From NCBI RefSeq assembly GCF_022581195.2, contig NC_061482.1, forward strand, positions 10,912,001 through 10,976,000: a stretch of DNA of 64,000 nt. Reading direction: 5' to 3'. A program made the translations under genes and the position numbers. The notes under the pieces were generated by a model. The model searched no databases. It worked only from the letters and a program-made list of their open reading frames with translations, and had not been told where the DNA came from. Source of the DNA: Helicoverpa zea (lineage: Eukaryota > Arthropoda > Insecta > Lepidoptera > Noctuidae). This document shows, piece by piece, positions 51,040 through 61,561 of the stretch (its first letter is position 1; the number at the start of each line of letters is the position of its first letter).

Positions 51040-51705
51040 TTTGCTTTTCCAAGAAATTGGCTGTTTTTGGATTTATTAGGACAGTACCGATTGCCATCTG
51101 ACGTACTAAAACCTAACCTCTTAAGGTTAGGAAAATCCCGAGATTGCAAGATGTTAAATCTGTATACTGTTATTTCCTCCAGTATAATGGTGATATGCTT
51201 GGTTATCCCGCCATAGCTTCGGTCGTCAGAGCCAGGCCCGCCGTAAGCGGGCGTGCAGCGCGTGCACCGCACGCGGGCGGCACGTCCTAGGGGGCGGCAA
51301 ATCGAGCGACCTATCACGTAATATTAAAAAAATACAATATCTTTTTACCAATTATTTGATTTCAATATTTCCGAACACAGCAATAGCGCTAAGAATATAA
51401 CTTACACTGCCGGTTTCAGTTACATCTGTTGATCATTTTCAAAATTAAAAATTATTTAAAAAGATTTAAGATCAACCATTAGCGTAGCGTGGGGGGAGAG
51501 AGCAGGGGGGCAAATGCCCTGGGCGGCACTAATTAGGGGGCGGCAAAATTAACCCATACGGCACAATTAAACTATAATTACCTAATAAACATATTTTTAC
51601 TAAAAATAGATGAGTAGATTAGCAATAAAATTTCAGAAAAAGCCGCCCTCGCTTTGGTCGTCCCCTATCAATTTTGACGGGTTCATCCTTTGCATCCCCA
51701 AAAAA

Positions 51706-54003
51706 ATTCGCGCTCGCTGCGCTCGCAATCAGTATCGATTTTAGGGTAGGGCGCGGTTGGGCTACGGCCCAGGGCGCCGGATATAAGGGGCGCCGCAGGC
51801 GCCCCCAACCAATCCTTGATCAGAATGTTACTCCTATTTTTGTTTTAAATTTCATCAAAGATTGCAACTTACAAGAACTGTACCCAAATGAATGGATAGC
51901 ATCAGGGCCATCTTAACCTATGGTGCAGCGTGCGCGAATAACCCGGGCGCCGCGGGCTCAGGGGCGCCGAAGCGAATTTGTGTTTAATTCCGCGTTAAAT
52001 TTGAGAAATTCTCGAAGAAACACTAATTTTATGTCCCAAAACTCAAAAATTTTCGCGCTCGCTTCGCTCACGGTTTCCTTACTTAAACGCTTCAATTTTT
52101 TATCACATATAGCTACTTTTAATGTCCCAATACTCAAAAAAATTCGCGCTCCCTTCGCTTGCGGCTTCTTCACTTCACAGTCGCTTTTTATTATATATGT
52201 TTAGGACTTTTAGTGATCCAAAACTCAAACATTTTCGGGCTTCCTTCACTTTACAGTTGTTTTTATTTTTCAAGATTTTTTTAGTCTACCCTAACAAAAA
52301 GGGAGCGTCGTTTTTAAGTTCTTTTATTAATAAGAAAGTAACTTCTAGTTTCCATATGAACTTTCTTATTTACGGTACTACTTTAAGTCCCAAAATTTTA
52401 ATACATAGGCGCCATCATCAACAAAGAGTTATGTACGTTTGGGCAAAATTTTAAGTAATTTTTGTTTTGAGTTCTAAAATATAACAAAAATTTCGCGCTC
52501 GCTTCGCTCGCGCAATCAGAAGACATGTTCCAGTGTTTTTGCATTCATCAACGGGAACAAATATAATGACCACCATAAAATGCTTTGATACCCTAAGTTT
52601 TGTAACCAGAAATATCTACTGAACACCAGAAAAATAAAGTCTAAAAATGTAATAGTACCAGCTATTTTAGTCACGACTTCACTTTAAATTGTATTCGACC
52701 ACCAAATTTAGTAAATGATCACCAACTCTTGACGACCAAATTAATGTATTATTTTTGGCTAAATAAGTCACTGTGATTGCCATAAAATGTAGGCTTATTA
52801 CCAAATAAAATATTATGATGCCATATTAAGTTATGTGTCCGGCTTGCAATGCATGCGTGAGTGTCAGTATGACGAGTGACAGGGGAAAATGGAAGAAAAT
52901 GACATATTGCGCCGACCCCAAGTAAAATTGAGAACAGGGCAGGAGAAAGAAGAAGAAGAATGTGTTTCTCAATACACTCCCTCGAAGACACACTCTTATC
53001 GCACTGTTTAGAGGCATGCAATAGACAATTTTCCACCCTAGTGCAGGAAAAGGGTCCCCATAATGTTATTACATTTATTGTATCAGGCCGAACTTATTTT
53101 TTTGGAGTCAGTTTACTTAAACAGGATAGCAAGATGTAAAAACTTTGATTATCATTTTACATTAAAACGCTGGTATAATTTTGATGATCATTTACTACTT
53201 TTGGTGATCATTTACTACTTTTGGGATAACAATGATTTATTTGGACTCATTTTGCTTAAATAGGATAGCAGAATTTAAAAACTTTGGTTGTAATCTTACT
53301 TTAAAATGGTGGTTTAATTTTGGTGATCGTTTACTATTTTTGGCTTACGCATGATTTATTTTGGAGTAATTTCACTTAAATAGGATAGCAAAGTGTTAAA
53401 ACTTTAGTGATAGTTTTACATTAAAATGCGAGTTTCATTTTGGTGATCATTTACTATTTTAGTCTGCTATTTGTTACTATATCTGGTGATCAGTTAAACA
53501 TAAGCCTTCATCAACCAGCAATAACTTATGTACGATTGGGCTACATTATACGTAATTTTTGCTTCGACTTGTTAACTATAAAAAAAATATTCGCGCTCGC
53601 TTCGCTCGCGCAATCGGTAACTACATGCGTCTCTGTTTTCCGTATGAGTTTGAATTGCGGTTGTAGGGCGCCGTAGAAATCTCGCCTAGGGCGCTGGTAG
53701 AGTAAAAACCGGCACTGATCGCAATTTATCTTTGTTTAATTGTTGAGGCATTCAATTCTGAAAAATCATTTTTCGCTCACGTCCGTTATAGCTTTTTGTT
53801 CACTTTGGCTTTTTATGATATGTTTACTTCATGAAAACTCTAAGGAAAAAATCGCGCTCGCTTCGCTCGCGGCTTCATGTACATTTGCACTTCATTTCTG
53901 TGCATATCTTACTTTTTGACTTTGCTTTGTTAATTTACAGTGGTTTTTATTTGTTTTGTGTCCTTAGACTAAAAAAATTTCGCGCTCGCTTCGCTCGCGC
54001 ATC
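51706..54003. repeat. Reiterated palindromic motif within hAT element
   Basis: cgcgctcgcttcgctcgcg or close variants, each preceded by an A-run and ttt/att, occur near 51709, 52050, 52143, 52492, 53591, 53852 and 53981, with decayed ones near 52230 and 53768. The reverse complement of the same motif fills the element at 7967-8889. Confidence 0.8.
53090..53470. repeat. Three tandem ~134-bp units
   Basis: ggagtcagtttacttaaaca-ggatagca (53104), its variants at 53241 and 53372, and the companion tttggtgatcatttactac segment repeat with a period of about 131-137 bp. An inverse, more decayed version (ccaccataaaatg, gatcaccaac) occupies about 52560-52820. Confidence 0.6.
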
Positions 54004-54458
54004 CTTACATATGAACTATGTCTCATGCGTTGACTTTTTCAACGGGAAACCCACCAAAAACCATTAATAACATATTTTACTGAAATTAAACATTGCTACA
54101 GATATTTAAGTTCGTTAGTTTAAGTTACCCATAATCTGTTCTAAGCACTTTGATATACATTATGTTGGTACCTACCCATTAATCACAATCTTTCAATACA
54201 TAGGGGCCACTTGGGTAATGATTGCACATATTTTTTTCTGTTGGAAAAGTAAGATGGATATGAATGGGCGGGGGGGTCCGAACCCCCTGGACCCCCCCCT
54301 TATATATTTTTTGACAAAACCCAGTATAATATGTAGTCGTAGGGCGGCGTAATCGGTTTTGCACGCGGGCGAACAAACAGCTAGCGGCGGGCCTGGTCAG
54401 AGCCTCGTTCGTTAGATAGCAGGGTGCACCACGAGCAGGTGAGGTTGACGTTTGGGTT

Positions 54459-54472
54459 GCTCAATGCTACAT
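54459..54472 (+). repeat. RTE target-site duplication, right copy
   Basis: gctcaatgctacat, identical to the left copy. Confidence 0.85.
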
Positions 54473-54668
54473 ATATTAAGGTATATTCGTATGATGCACA
54501 TATTTTTTAATATTTTTAATTGTGTACTGAGCCGAAGCCCAACAAAGAATAAATAAATACAATATTTTACAAAACCATTTATTGTTAATAAAATTACAAA
54601 ACGAATTTGATTGTAAAATGCGGTACCTTATAATTACTGTTAAATATAATAATATTGAATTTCACGAA
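54473..54668 (-). terminator. 3' UTR and poly(A) signal of proline-rich gene
   Basis: Minus-strand AATAAA at 54583-54578, about 86 nt after the stop at 54669. Confidence 0.55.
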
Positions 54669-55893
54669 TCAATCAATTACATTTTCATTCGGTTTATAAA
54701 TATAAACATCCTCTTCTCCGTTTGATCGCCTCGTCTTTTTGTGTGCCTTCCACGGAGGTCTGTCATATTCGCTCAGCATCTTCTGAAGACGTCGTCTGAT
54801 CATCTTTTGTTTATGCTTTTCCAGCATATCGGAGTAGGCATCTGAGAATGGCATTATGTTTATCCCACCATCGGGACTAACCAAGCCTGGTATACCAGGA
54901 ACCAAGCCGATGCCTCTGCGCGGTGGCACAGGAAAGGGGGATGAAAAATGTGGTGGAAGGCCTGGAAAAGGTCCTGGTAGCGGACCTGGGAAAGGAGCTG
55001 GAAGAGGGGATGGGAAAGACGGTGCTATGGGTGAATGGTAAGGTAAATGGTGTGAGATAGATGGAGGGTAAGGCAAAGGGGGTGACATAGGATGAGGGTA
55101 AGGTGAACCATATGGTGAAGGGTAAGGTGCTGGGTATGGGGGCGGATAAGCCATTGGATAAACTGGTGGTGGCGGCAGAGGAATTCCAGCAACTGGAACC
55201 ATTGGATTCGTTGGCGCCAGAGGAATGCCAAAAGGCAAAGGCATTGGAAGAGGCATTACGGGATGAGGTAACATTAAGGGTGGAGGAGGACCGGGAGGGG
55301 TTATGTCGGGAGGCATCATTATTGGAGGTATGACTGGTGGAGGAATGATGGGCATCGGTATTGGGAGGTGCGGAGGTATAGGTACAGGTATAGGTACAGG
55401 AATAGGTATGTCTGGCCTCGGAACTGTTGGAGGCGTCGGCAGTTTCCTGAAGTTGCAGTATTCTGGAATATTCTTGGGGTACCAGTATAGCGGGTTGCAC
55501 GGATCATCGCCGGTTCGTGTGTCGTTTAGTCTTGGTTTGGGTAATGAACCTTCTATTGAGCATGTTACTTGTTCTAAAGAGATTAGAACGATTAGATACT
55601 GTAATCAGAAAAACATAATGTTTAGTACAGTAGCACTAGTATTAAGGCTGTAAAGTTTTTAAATAATAATTGATGTTGGCACTACATACTAGGAAACTCA
55701 TTGCATTGCATTGCACTCTTAAACCTGAATCCGACTTTGTCAGCATCTTAATGAAAGAATACAAATGAAGTAATAACCAAATTCTGAGGCTTTATAATAA
55801 CATGGCTAGACATATATAGCATAGCATGAATAGATATTGATAAATATGAAAAAAGCTTACCTTAAACTTTGATATGATTTTAGAATGAAACAT
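54669..55893 (-). CDS. Secreted proline-rich protein, CNPxYW family
   Basis: Two coding exons: 55861-55893 (11 codons, MFHSKIISKFK, donor AAG|GTAAGC) and 54669-55598 (309 codons plus stop, acceptor ctgattacag), joined in phase 0 to give 320 residues. The signal peptide spans the junction (YLIVLISLEQVTCS). Next comes DDPCNPLYWYPKNIPEYC at about 40-57, whose CNPxYWxPxxxPxYC pattern recurs in the gene at 58439. The middle 190 residues are dominated by proline with tyrosine, serine and glycine (PYP, PFPGPLPGPFPG). The C-terminal 65 residues are charged and helix-like (KHKQKMIRRRLQKML). No enzymatic motif. A structural or extracellular-coat role is possible, but I do not recognise the gene. Confidence 0.75.
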
Positions 55894-55910
55894 AGTGCTC
55901 ACACTACGAA

Positions 55911-55950
55911 AGGAGACTGAACTGGTTGATTCGAGCAAAGGGGCTTATAA
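55911..55950 (-). promoter_or_regulatory. TATA box and initiator of the proline-rich gene
   Basis: On the minus strand TTTATAAG (TATA starting at 55949) is followed 31 nt later by an initiator TCAGTC with +1 A at about 55918. The ATG at 55893 lies 25 nt further. Textbook spacing for an insect TATA-Inr promoter, as in highly expressed tissue-specific secretory genes. Confidence 0.65.
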
Positions 55951-56161
55951 ACACAGCGCTAGCTACAACCTAACAATGAATATTTCCAATGAGGACAAAA
56001 CAATCTTAATTTCAGACTACAATACTTGAAATGAACGCACGTGGTTTGTTTGTTTTTGTTTCTGCACTAACACCTGTGATCCTAGATATAGTAAGTTTCT
56101 TTACTGCATCTGAATGCATTCTTTTAGATAGTAATGTCTATGACATATGATATAACGTGTT
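55951..56161. other. Short intergenic spacer
   Basis: No feature recognised upstream of the promoter. Confidence 0.4.
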
Positions 56162-56366
56162 AAACTGTAGGTCCCGGCTGTCATTGAACATCCTTGGCAG
56201 TCGTTACGGGTAGTCAGAAGCCAGTAAGTCTGACACTATTCTAACCAAGGGGTATTGTGTTGCCCGGGTAACTGGGTTGAGGGGGTCAGATAGGGCAGTC
56301 GCTCCTTGTAACTGGTACTCAGCTACTGGAAGCCGACCACAACATAGCTGGTAAAAGGCCCGGAGG
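56162..56366 (-). mobile_element. GAGCC/GGCTC TIR repeat fragment, inverted
   Basis: Carries gggttgcccgggtaactggg-type sequence (gttgcccgggtaactgggtt) and ends ggcccggagg, the inverse of the family's left end. It also retains the interior gtcccggctgtcattgaac segment. Confidence 0.7.
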
Positions 56367-57122
56367 ATGATGAGTAATATCTATGACATTTTTTCTATCA
56401 TGTCTTTTAAGGTATGGACTGTGAATTGGTACGATTTAACTTGATAAATTCTAGTTATATATATATTTTTTTAATTAACCTTGTTCTTTATTCACAAAAC
56501 TTGATAAATTAAATTGTTATTTACACACTTATAAAATATTCACATAGATTAAGACCAACTGTAATTTAAGACATGCTTTAGATTTTCATCTTGTGAAATG
56601 TGTTTGGTGTTATGAAATTGGTGTCTAAGATGGACCCTCTATTTCCATCAAAAAGAAATCTATGATTAATTTTGATGAATAATAACTTTAAAAGGTATGA
56701 GAAAATTAATCATAGATTACTTTTTGATAAATAATAACTTTAAAAGGTATGAGACGATAACGCTCTATAAAGTGTGTGGTATGTCTTCGAAATGTGTCTT
56801 TTATTATGCCTGATTTGATGATAGACAGATGACCGATCTAATCATCTTAAATGGCTATAGTAGAAGCAATAATATAAAGGTATATTTCTCTGTTATCATG
56901 TGCATCTAACAAAAATGACTATGCTGTGAACATTATTTATTCAAGCGTTTTATAACAAGAGGTTTTGCTGTTTTTTACGCCTTGATTGATCTACCTTATA
57001 TCAGTTTAATTTATTTCTGCTTTAGGGGTACCTATGAATATTGTAGAACAGATTAAATAACAATACCCTTCCTTGAAAAATAGTATTTAATAAACTTTTA
57101 GTAAATAATATAAAATAAAATA
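56367..57122. repeat. Intergenic with a small direct/inverted repeat
   Basis: aataataactttaaaaggta occurs at 56678 and 56731 as a direct repeat. Between and before the copies, aatctatgattaatttt (56657-56673) and aaaattaatcatagatt (56702-56718) form a 17-bp inverted pair. Nothing else recognised. Confidence 0.55.
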
Positions 57123-57436
57123 TTAAAGTTTTGCCCAATTTTTCAAATTCAGGATCTTGACTACATTTTCCTTAGGTGTCAGTTCGTTCTTGCCTTTACC
57201 GCTTCTGGTATTGATTTTTTTGTTTTTCCATCTCCCGTCCATTTCTTCTTTATCTTCTTCCTTGCTGTCAGGATTATCAGTACTTTGTTTATAATTTTCG
57301 TAAGCTTCCATGTATTCCTGTATGCTTTTCTTAGAACCTTCGGCATATGTTTTGGCCATCATTCTTCCAAGGTATTCTACATACTGAGACAAGGCACTGT
57401 AGTCATATAATGGAGTAGGACGTTGGTTCTGCATCA
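57123..57436 (-). CDS. Tandem paralogue, unit 1 terminal exon
   Basis: Best read as an exon starting after a ttgttacag acceptor (AG 57438-57437) in phase 1, 103 codons plus stop. The frame can also be extended to an ATG at 57515, with a TATA-like aatataaag about 35 nt upstream, but no signal peptide results. It shares with the units at 57825 and 58439 the order VTVM...P..LYD, then MMAKTYAEG, AYENY, a lysine-rich stretch, and ENVVKIL near the end. No known domain. It is the most shortened unit and lacks the VHR.K block, so it could be a decaying copy. Confidence 0.5.
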
Positions 57437-57824
57437 CTGTAACAATTGAAGAGCGAGAATTTCTTAAATCAGAGGAAAGAAGTAGCATCTTTATGGTACC
57501 AAATCTTTCGTTCATGCTCTAGCTCAAGTCAAGTATTCGACTTTATATTCGAATTCAGTTAAAAAATCTTCTAATCATACGTCGTCAGCAATTCTAATAT
57601 TATAAACGCGAAAGTAAACACAGTTTGAATGGTGCTTTTATCGATAGGTATTTTGTTATTAATTAATTATTTGGGGAAGGGAAGAAAGTGTTTTGCTACA
57701 GATTCTGAAATTTCGGGAAAAGGAATCGTTAATTGAGGAACGTATCTATTTTAAAGTAAAAAGATAGCTTTTGATTCTGCCTGTCTCTTTCAAACAAATA
57801 AAATATAACATTCTAATGACACAT

Positions 57825-58174
57825 TTATTCAAATTCTTTTTTATGCGGGCTTAGACCATACTCTTTCATCATCTCAAAATCATTTGCTCTTATTATTGTG
57901 ACCACATCTCCGGTTCTTAGTTTCATCCTGTGGACTCTGTTGTTCTTGTCTATTTCTTCCTTTGTTTTAGTCTCTGTCATTCCGAGTTTAGTATTATTTT
58001 TTGTAGAAAAACGTAAGTATGGATCCAAAATGTTTGTTGCAAACATTCTTTCTAAGTAATTGTGGTTCTTATTAGTAATGTTGGTGTATGTTTCTTGCAT
58101 TGCTCTAATCATATTCTGAATTTTCTTTGCAATATCTCGGTTATAACGTGCAGCAGGATGCGAGCTCCGCAACA
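57825..58174 (-). CDS. Tandem paralogue, unit 2 terminal exon
   Basis: Exon after a poly-pyrimidine-poor but canonical acceptor tattgttacag (AG 58176-58175), phase 1, 115 codons plus stop. The stop TAA lies within an AATAAA (57824-57829). Landmarks: (V)TVLRSSHPAARYNRDI at the start, MIRAMQETYTN helix, then VHRMKLRTGDVVTIIRANDF at the end, nearly superimposable on the end of the 58439 gene. The first exon was not found. Without one this is a 3' fragment; with one it would be a sister gene. Confidence 0.55.
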
Positions 58175-58438
58175 CTGTAACAATATATTTTATTTTCTTT
58201 AGAATACTGTTAAGAAGATATGTAATCTTCTTCCGTTTCCGTAAGGGATATAATCAACAATATGCCGTTAAGGGTCATTTCAGTAGGTACATTAAATTAA
58301 CATAATCAGGTTTACGCAATTTTTCTGAATTCGAAGTAAATATATTCATTTTATTACATTATATTTCTACATAAATATTTTTTGCTGTAATTACAAACAG
58401 GTTTTGCTGATCTACATATGTTCCCTTTTTTACCTAAA

Positions 58439-59317
58439 TCAAAGCAAGGGTCCATCGTTTTTTAAAACTTCCAAATTTTTTGTCTCTATTATGGTGACTA
58501 CTCCTCCGTGTTTCGTCTTGACTCTATGAACTTTCTTTTTATCTTTCTCTTTTTTGTCTTTGTCCTTTTTTGGCTTCTTCTTCTTATCTTCTTGAGTTTC
58601 AGTCTTATTTTTTGAGCTGTCATACATATATACGTGTGGTTCAGATGGGTATGGTTCATAAGCTGCGTAATAATCTTCGTAAGCCTTTTTCGAGGCCTTA
58701 ACGAATGCCTCTGCCATCGATCTAATCATTTTAACACTCTTCTTCGATACAGCTTGATTGTACAACGCTACAGGACCGAGTTCCGGCATTACTGTCACAG
58801 TTGGGGAGCTGGGGCCTTTCTGTATATCCTCTTTAAGAAGTCTTAACATTTCTTCATACGGGCTTAGAGGTTCAGTCTTAGTGTAAGGCGGGCTGTACGA
58901 TTCATATTCCGCACTAGTTATTTGGTACAACGGGTATGGATACTGATAGATTTCTTCTGGATAGTTGAATTGAGGGTGATGAAATTCTTGAGGTTGATGA
59001 AGGTGACGTGGTTTATGGAGATGATGGTGATGATCTTCTTCAGAAGAATCTGAGTCCTGAGGTATTTCGACCTTTTCTCTTTCCCTTGTAATTCTGACGG
59101 GTGTTTTCGTCGCTATTCTGGCACGTATTAATTTCTCGAAAATATGGGCGCAGTATGCGGGTAAATGTAGCGGATGCCAATACATGGGATTACACTCATT
59201 AGCGTCTCTGTATCTCTCCTCGAAATCGAAGTGGTCCATGTATGTGACACCCGTGATGGATGGTGACGTTATTACTATGATCTCGTACTGCACTAGTATC
59301 GGCAACATCCATTTTAG
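58439..59317 (-). CDS. Secreted His/Tyr/Lys-rich protein, CNPxYW family
   Basis: One long exon after acceptor gcatatttgcag (AG 59319-59318), phase 0, 292 codons plus stop. It begins LKWMLPILVQ, a hydrophobic run that looks like a signal peptide whose first residues lie on an unseen short exon, as in the 54669 gene. An in-frame ATG at 59308 is the alternative start. Then NECNPMYWHPLHLPAYC (about 38-54), an acidic/histidine patch (SDSSEEDHHHHLHKPRHLH), a Tyr/Pro-rich stretch, and the repeated terminal domain: TVTVMPELGPVALYN, SVKMIRSMAEAF, a YYAAYEPY run, lysine-rich DKDKKEKDKKK, VHRVKTKHGGVVTII. Product unknown; probably extracellular. Confidence 0.65.
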   Translation of the reverse strand, partial: LKWMLPILVQYEIIVITSPSITGVTYMDHFDFEERYRDANECNPMYWHPLHLPAYCAHIFEKLIRARIATKTPVRITREREKVEIPQDSDSSEEDHHHHLHKPRHLHQPQEFHHPQFNYPEEIYQYPYPLYQITSAEYESYSPPYTKTEPLSPYEEMLRLLKEDIQKGPSSPTVTVMPELGPVALYNQAVSKKSVKMIRSMAEAFVKASKKAYEDYYAAYEPYPSEPHVYMYDSSKNKTETQEDKKKKPKKDKDKKEKDKKKVHRVKTKHGGVVTIIETKNLEVLKNDGPLL

Positions 59318-59323
59318 CTGCAA

Positions 59324-60907
59324 ATATGCATTAATTGATTTAGTTCATTAGTAAGTTTTGTATGTAGAATATAGATCGTTATATGCCAAAAGATCAAAGG
59401 AATTATCAGAACAATTAACTAGAAAGATGGATATCGTACTCAGATATAAAGTTTGTACTCAGATGAATGGGCTCTAATGGTTTTTGTTTCAGCGTGTAAT
59501 GAGTTCAATATGTGTAATTTGACTTTCTGATAACTTCAAACGAATTGAATAAGCTTCAATCAGCGTGCGCATTACGGGTGAAATAAATCCTATTAGCGTT
59601 CATATTAGGCGTTGTAAATTACTAATGCAATATTTATTCGAAAACCGAGTACATTATGTGATTTATTAATTAGTATTTTGCTTCAAATCATTATCTGATA
59701 TAAAATAATGTATTCGCGGAATTCATGAACTGAATTCGTAGTTGCTGTAATTTCATGCCAATATGTAGGCGTATCGTATTTATAATTTACGCAATGATAA
59801 TGAAATTAATATTAATTAACATGCAAATAGCTCTTGATATCACTCATTGCTATGTTGTCAACGTAATTTTGACACATGTTGTGGTCACAGGTTGAAATTA
59901 TTTTTGACATTATTATATATACCTACCACCAAATAGTTAAAAGTTAACAAGATTAAGCTAATTAAACGAAAAAATCTGCAAAAGTCTCCTAATTGAGCCA
60001 AACTCTCTAAAATTATTATGACATCAGCATCGACAGTTTTATTGTCTATCGCTACTGTTCACAAGACTACGGAGGCAAGTACATAAATACACATGTTATG
60101 GCTGACATCTACGTGGAAAAGCCGTCAAAGTTAATTTAATTTTACGCTTTAAAACTGCATCAAGGCCATTTTAGGTTTTATTTTTATGTGGCCTGTAAAA
60201 CGTAGGAAGAAACTTTGTATTTCATTAAATATGAATATAAATATGACAGTGGTCTCAAAGCTTTTATTAAAAATACGGCTTTGCAGGCTCTTACGAATCA
60301 TCACAATAGTTGCACGGACTTAAGAACAGCTCCCAGAAAGAGGAGTAGAATTTAATTTAGTTGCCCCAACCCTGCTATACCTGTGATGGCATAGCTTATG
60401 TCATTGAAATAATATATAGTAATCATTATTATCAAATAAATTTTCACGTGACGAAGTCACCCAACCTTTGCAAGACTCACCGTCATCACTCTTTGTGTTC
60501 GCTTTATAACGTCAACTTCTTTCATGAGCACTATATTGGCACCCACTTATCGCATTACTCCGTTTATTTTTTCTATTACAGAACAAACGTCATTTTCTAT
60601 TGTACTACCACCTGCACCGTTATGCAATATTACGTTTTTGCCAGAATGTTGTACGCATAATTTTAGTTTTTTACATAAATAATATTTCTGCTTGATTTTA
60701 TGCGTATTCTGCGGAATCCGTTTCGTATGATCCTTCTACCCAATTCAATGAGGGTTAGCGCAGCATGTCTAGTTTTCCATACTTTTGTGTCTGTCGTCAT
60801 CTTCCAAGTTATTTCGACCCATAATCTGTCACGCAATACATCAATTGTTCTTTTGGTAGTATCCTTCCTTTCTACACGCTGTATCCAAATTCACTTTATA
60901 TAGGTAC
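59324..60907. other. Intergenic, no exon recognised
   Basis: Should contain the missing first exon of the 58439 gene if one exists. I looked for ATG...GT donors in phase 0 on the minus strand and found no convincing one. The 99-codon frame at 60361 (+) is antisense, non-ATG and unsupported. Confidence 0.4.
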
Positions 60908-61290
60908 TACTAGTGGCCCGCCCTCGCTTCGCTTCGGTAACAAGTTATAGAGAAAGACATATACCCTCGCGGAATTTTTTGTTTACCTTTTTAAGGTGTT
61001 CAATACTGTAGTACATTTCTTTGATATATCTCGTATGGTTTAGCAGTGGAAGCAATGCAAGCAAAAGAATGCGTTAAGTAATTTACGACATACCTTCAGA
61101 CACTTCTAAAATTGTTAGCAGTTTTTCTCTACTATATTTATTATGCATATATTATACACATAAACCTTCCTCTTCAAACATTCTGATAAAAACACATGGA
61201 AATCGGTTGTGTAGTTTTGAAGATTTAAGCGTACAAAGGGACATAGGGATAGAAAAAGCGACTTTGTTTTATACTATGTAGTGAAGATAA
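60908..61290 (+). repeat. Non-LTR/SINE 3' tail, long copy
   Basis: Begins actagtggcccgccctcgc, has atacacataaaccttcctct and aaaatcggttgt-like segments (gaaatcggttgtgtagtttt), and ends in a gacttttgttttata-type block. A familiar moth retroelement tail layout. Confidence 0.6.
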
Positions 61291-61542
61291 GAAGAAGTCA
61301 ACAATAGATTAAAAGATCACACTAATTGTAACTAAACATTAAATTTCGCCCTTGGGAGGAGCAAGAGTGGCATAACAAACAGACATATATATTCATAATA
61401 AAAATATTTTTTTTTTTAAATATCTACCACTTTTAAAACAAAAAAAAAAACAACTGTTCTGCGATGGGTCAAAACCTGAACCCATCAAGGGGCTGTATTA
61501 GAATTGCTAGTTCAAATAAAAATACATCATTAGCATCTAGTT

Positions 61543-61548
61543 TTTATT
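61543..61548 (-). terminator. Poly(A) signal of the 75-codon gene
   Basis: AATAAA on the minus strand 14 nt after the stop at 61562. Confidence 0.55.
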
Positions 61549-61561
61549 GTATACAGTTAGT

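Larger units (their letters stand above)
51233..54395. mobile_element. Non-autonomous hAT element
   Basis: Inverted ends caggcccgccg (51233-51243) and cggcgggcctg (54385-54395) are flanked by an exact 8-bp duplication gtcagagc (51225-51232, 54396-54403). CAG...CTG ends with an 8-bp duplication are the hAT hallmark. It lies in the 5' UTR of the RTE element. No transposase ORF is present in 3163 bp; it is filled with internal repeats and further hAT-like pieces (for example cagggccatcttaacc at 51905). Confidence 0.85.
41435..54458 (-). mobile_element. RTE-clade non-LTR retrotransposon, interrupted twice
   Basis: The element lies between direct copies of gctcaatgctacat at 41421-41434 and 54459-54472, a 14-bp target duplication. 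Removing the BEL/Pao insertion (with one duplicate) and the hAT insertion (with one duplicate) leaves about 3260 bp, the usual length of a full RTE element. The 3' end on the minus strand closes with a short GA-rich repeat. The single long ORF reads endonuclease, then reverse transcriptase, then a basic C-terminal region. It is broken by one in-frame TGA and by the BEL insertion, so it is dead. Confidence 0.85.

Noticed and set aside
51706..54003. Repeated palindromes as a CRISPR array
   Set aside because: Irregular spacing, eukaryotic context, inside a hAT element.
54877..55500. 207-codon Ser/Thr-rich minus ORF
   Set aside because: Shadow of the proline-rich gene in another frame; the proline frame has the signal peptide, splice and promoter.
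60361..60660. 99-codon + ORF
   Set aside because: Non-ATG start, no domain, opposite strand to the cluster.
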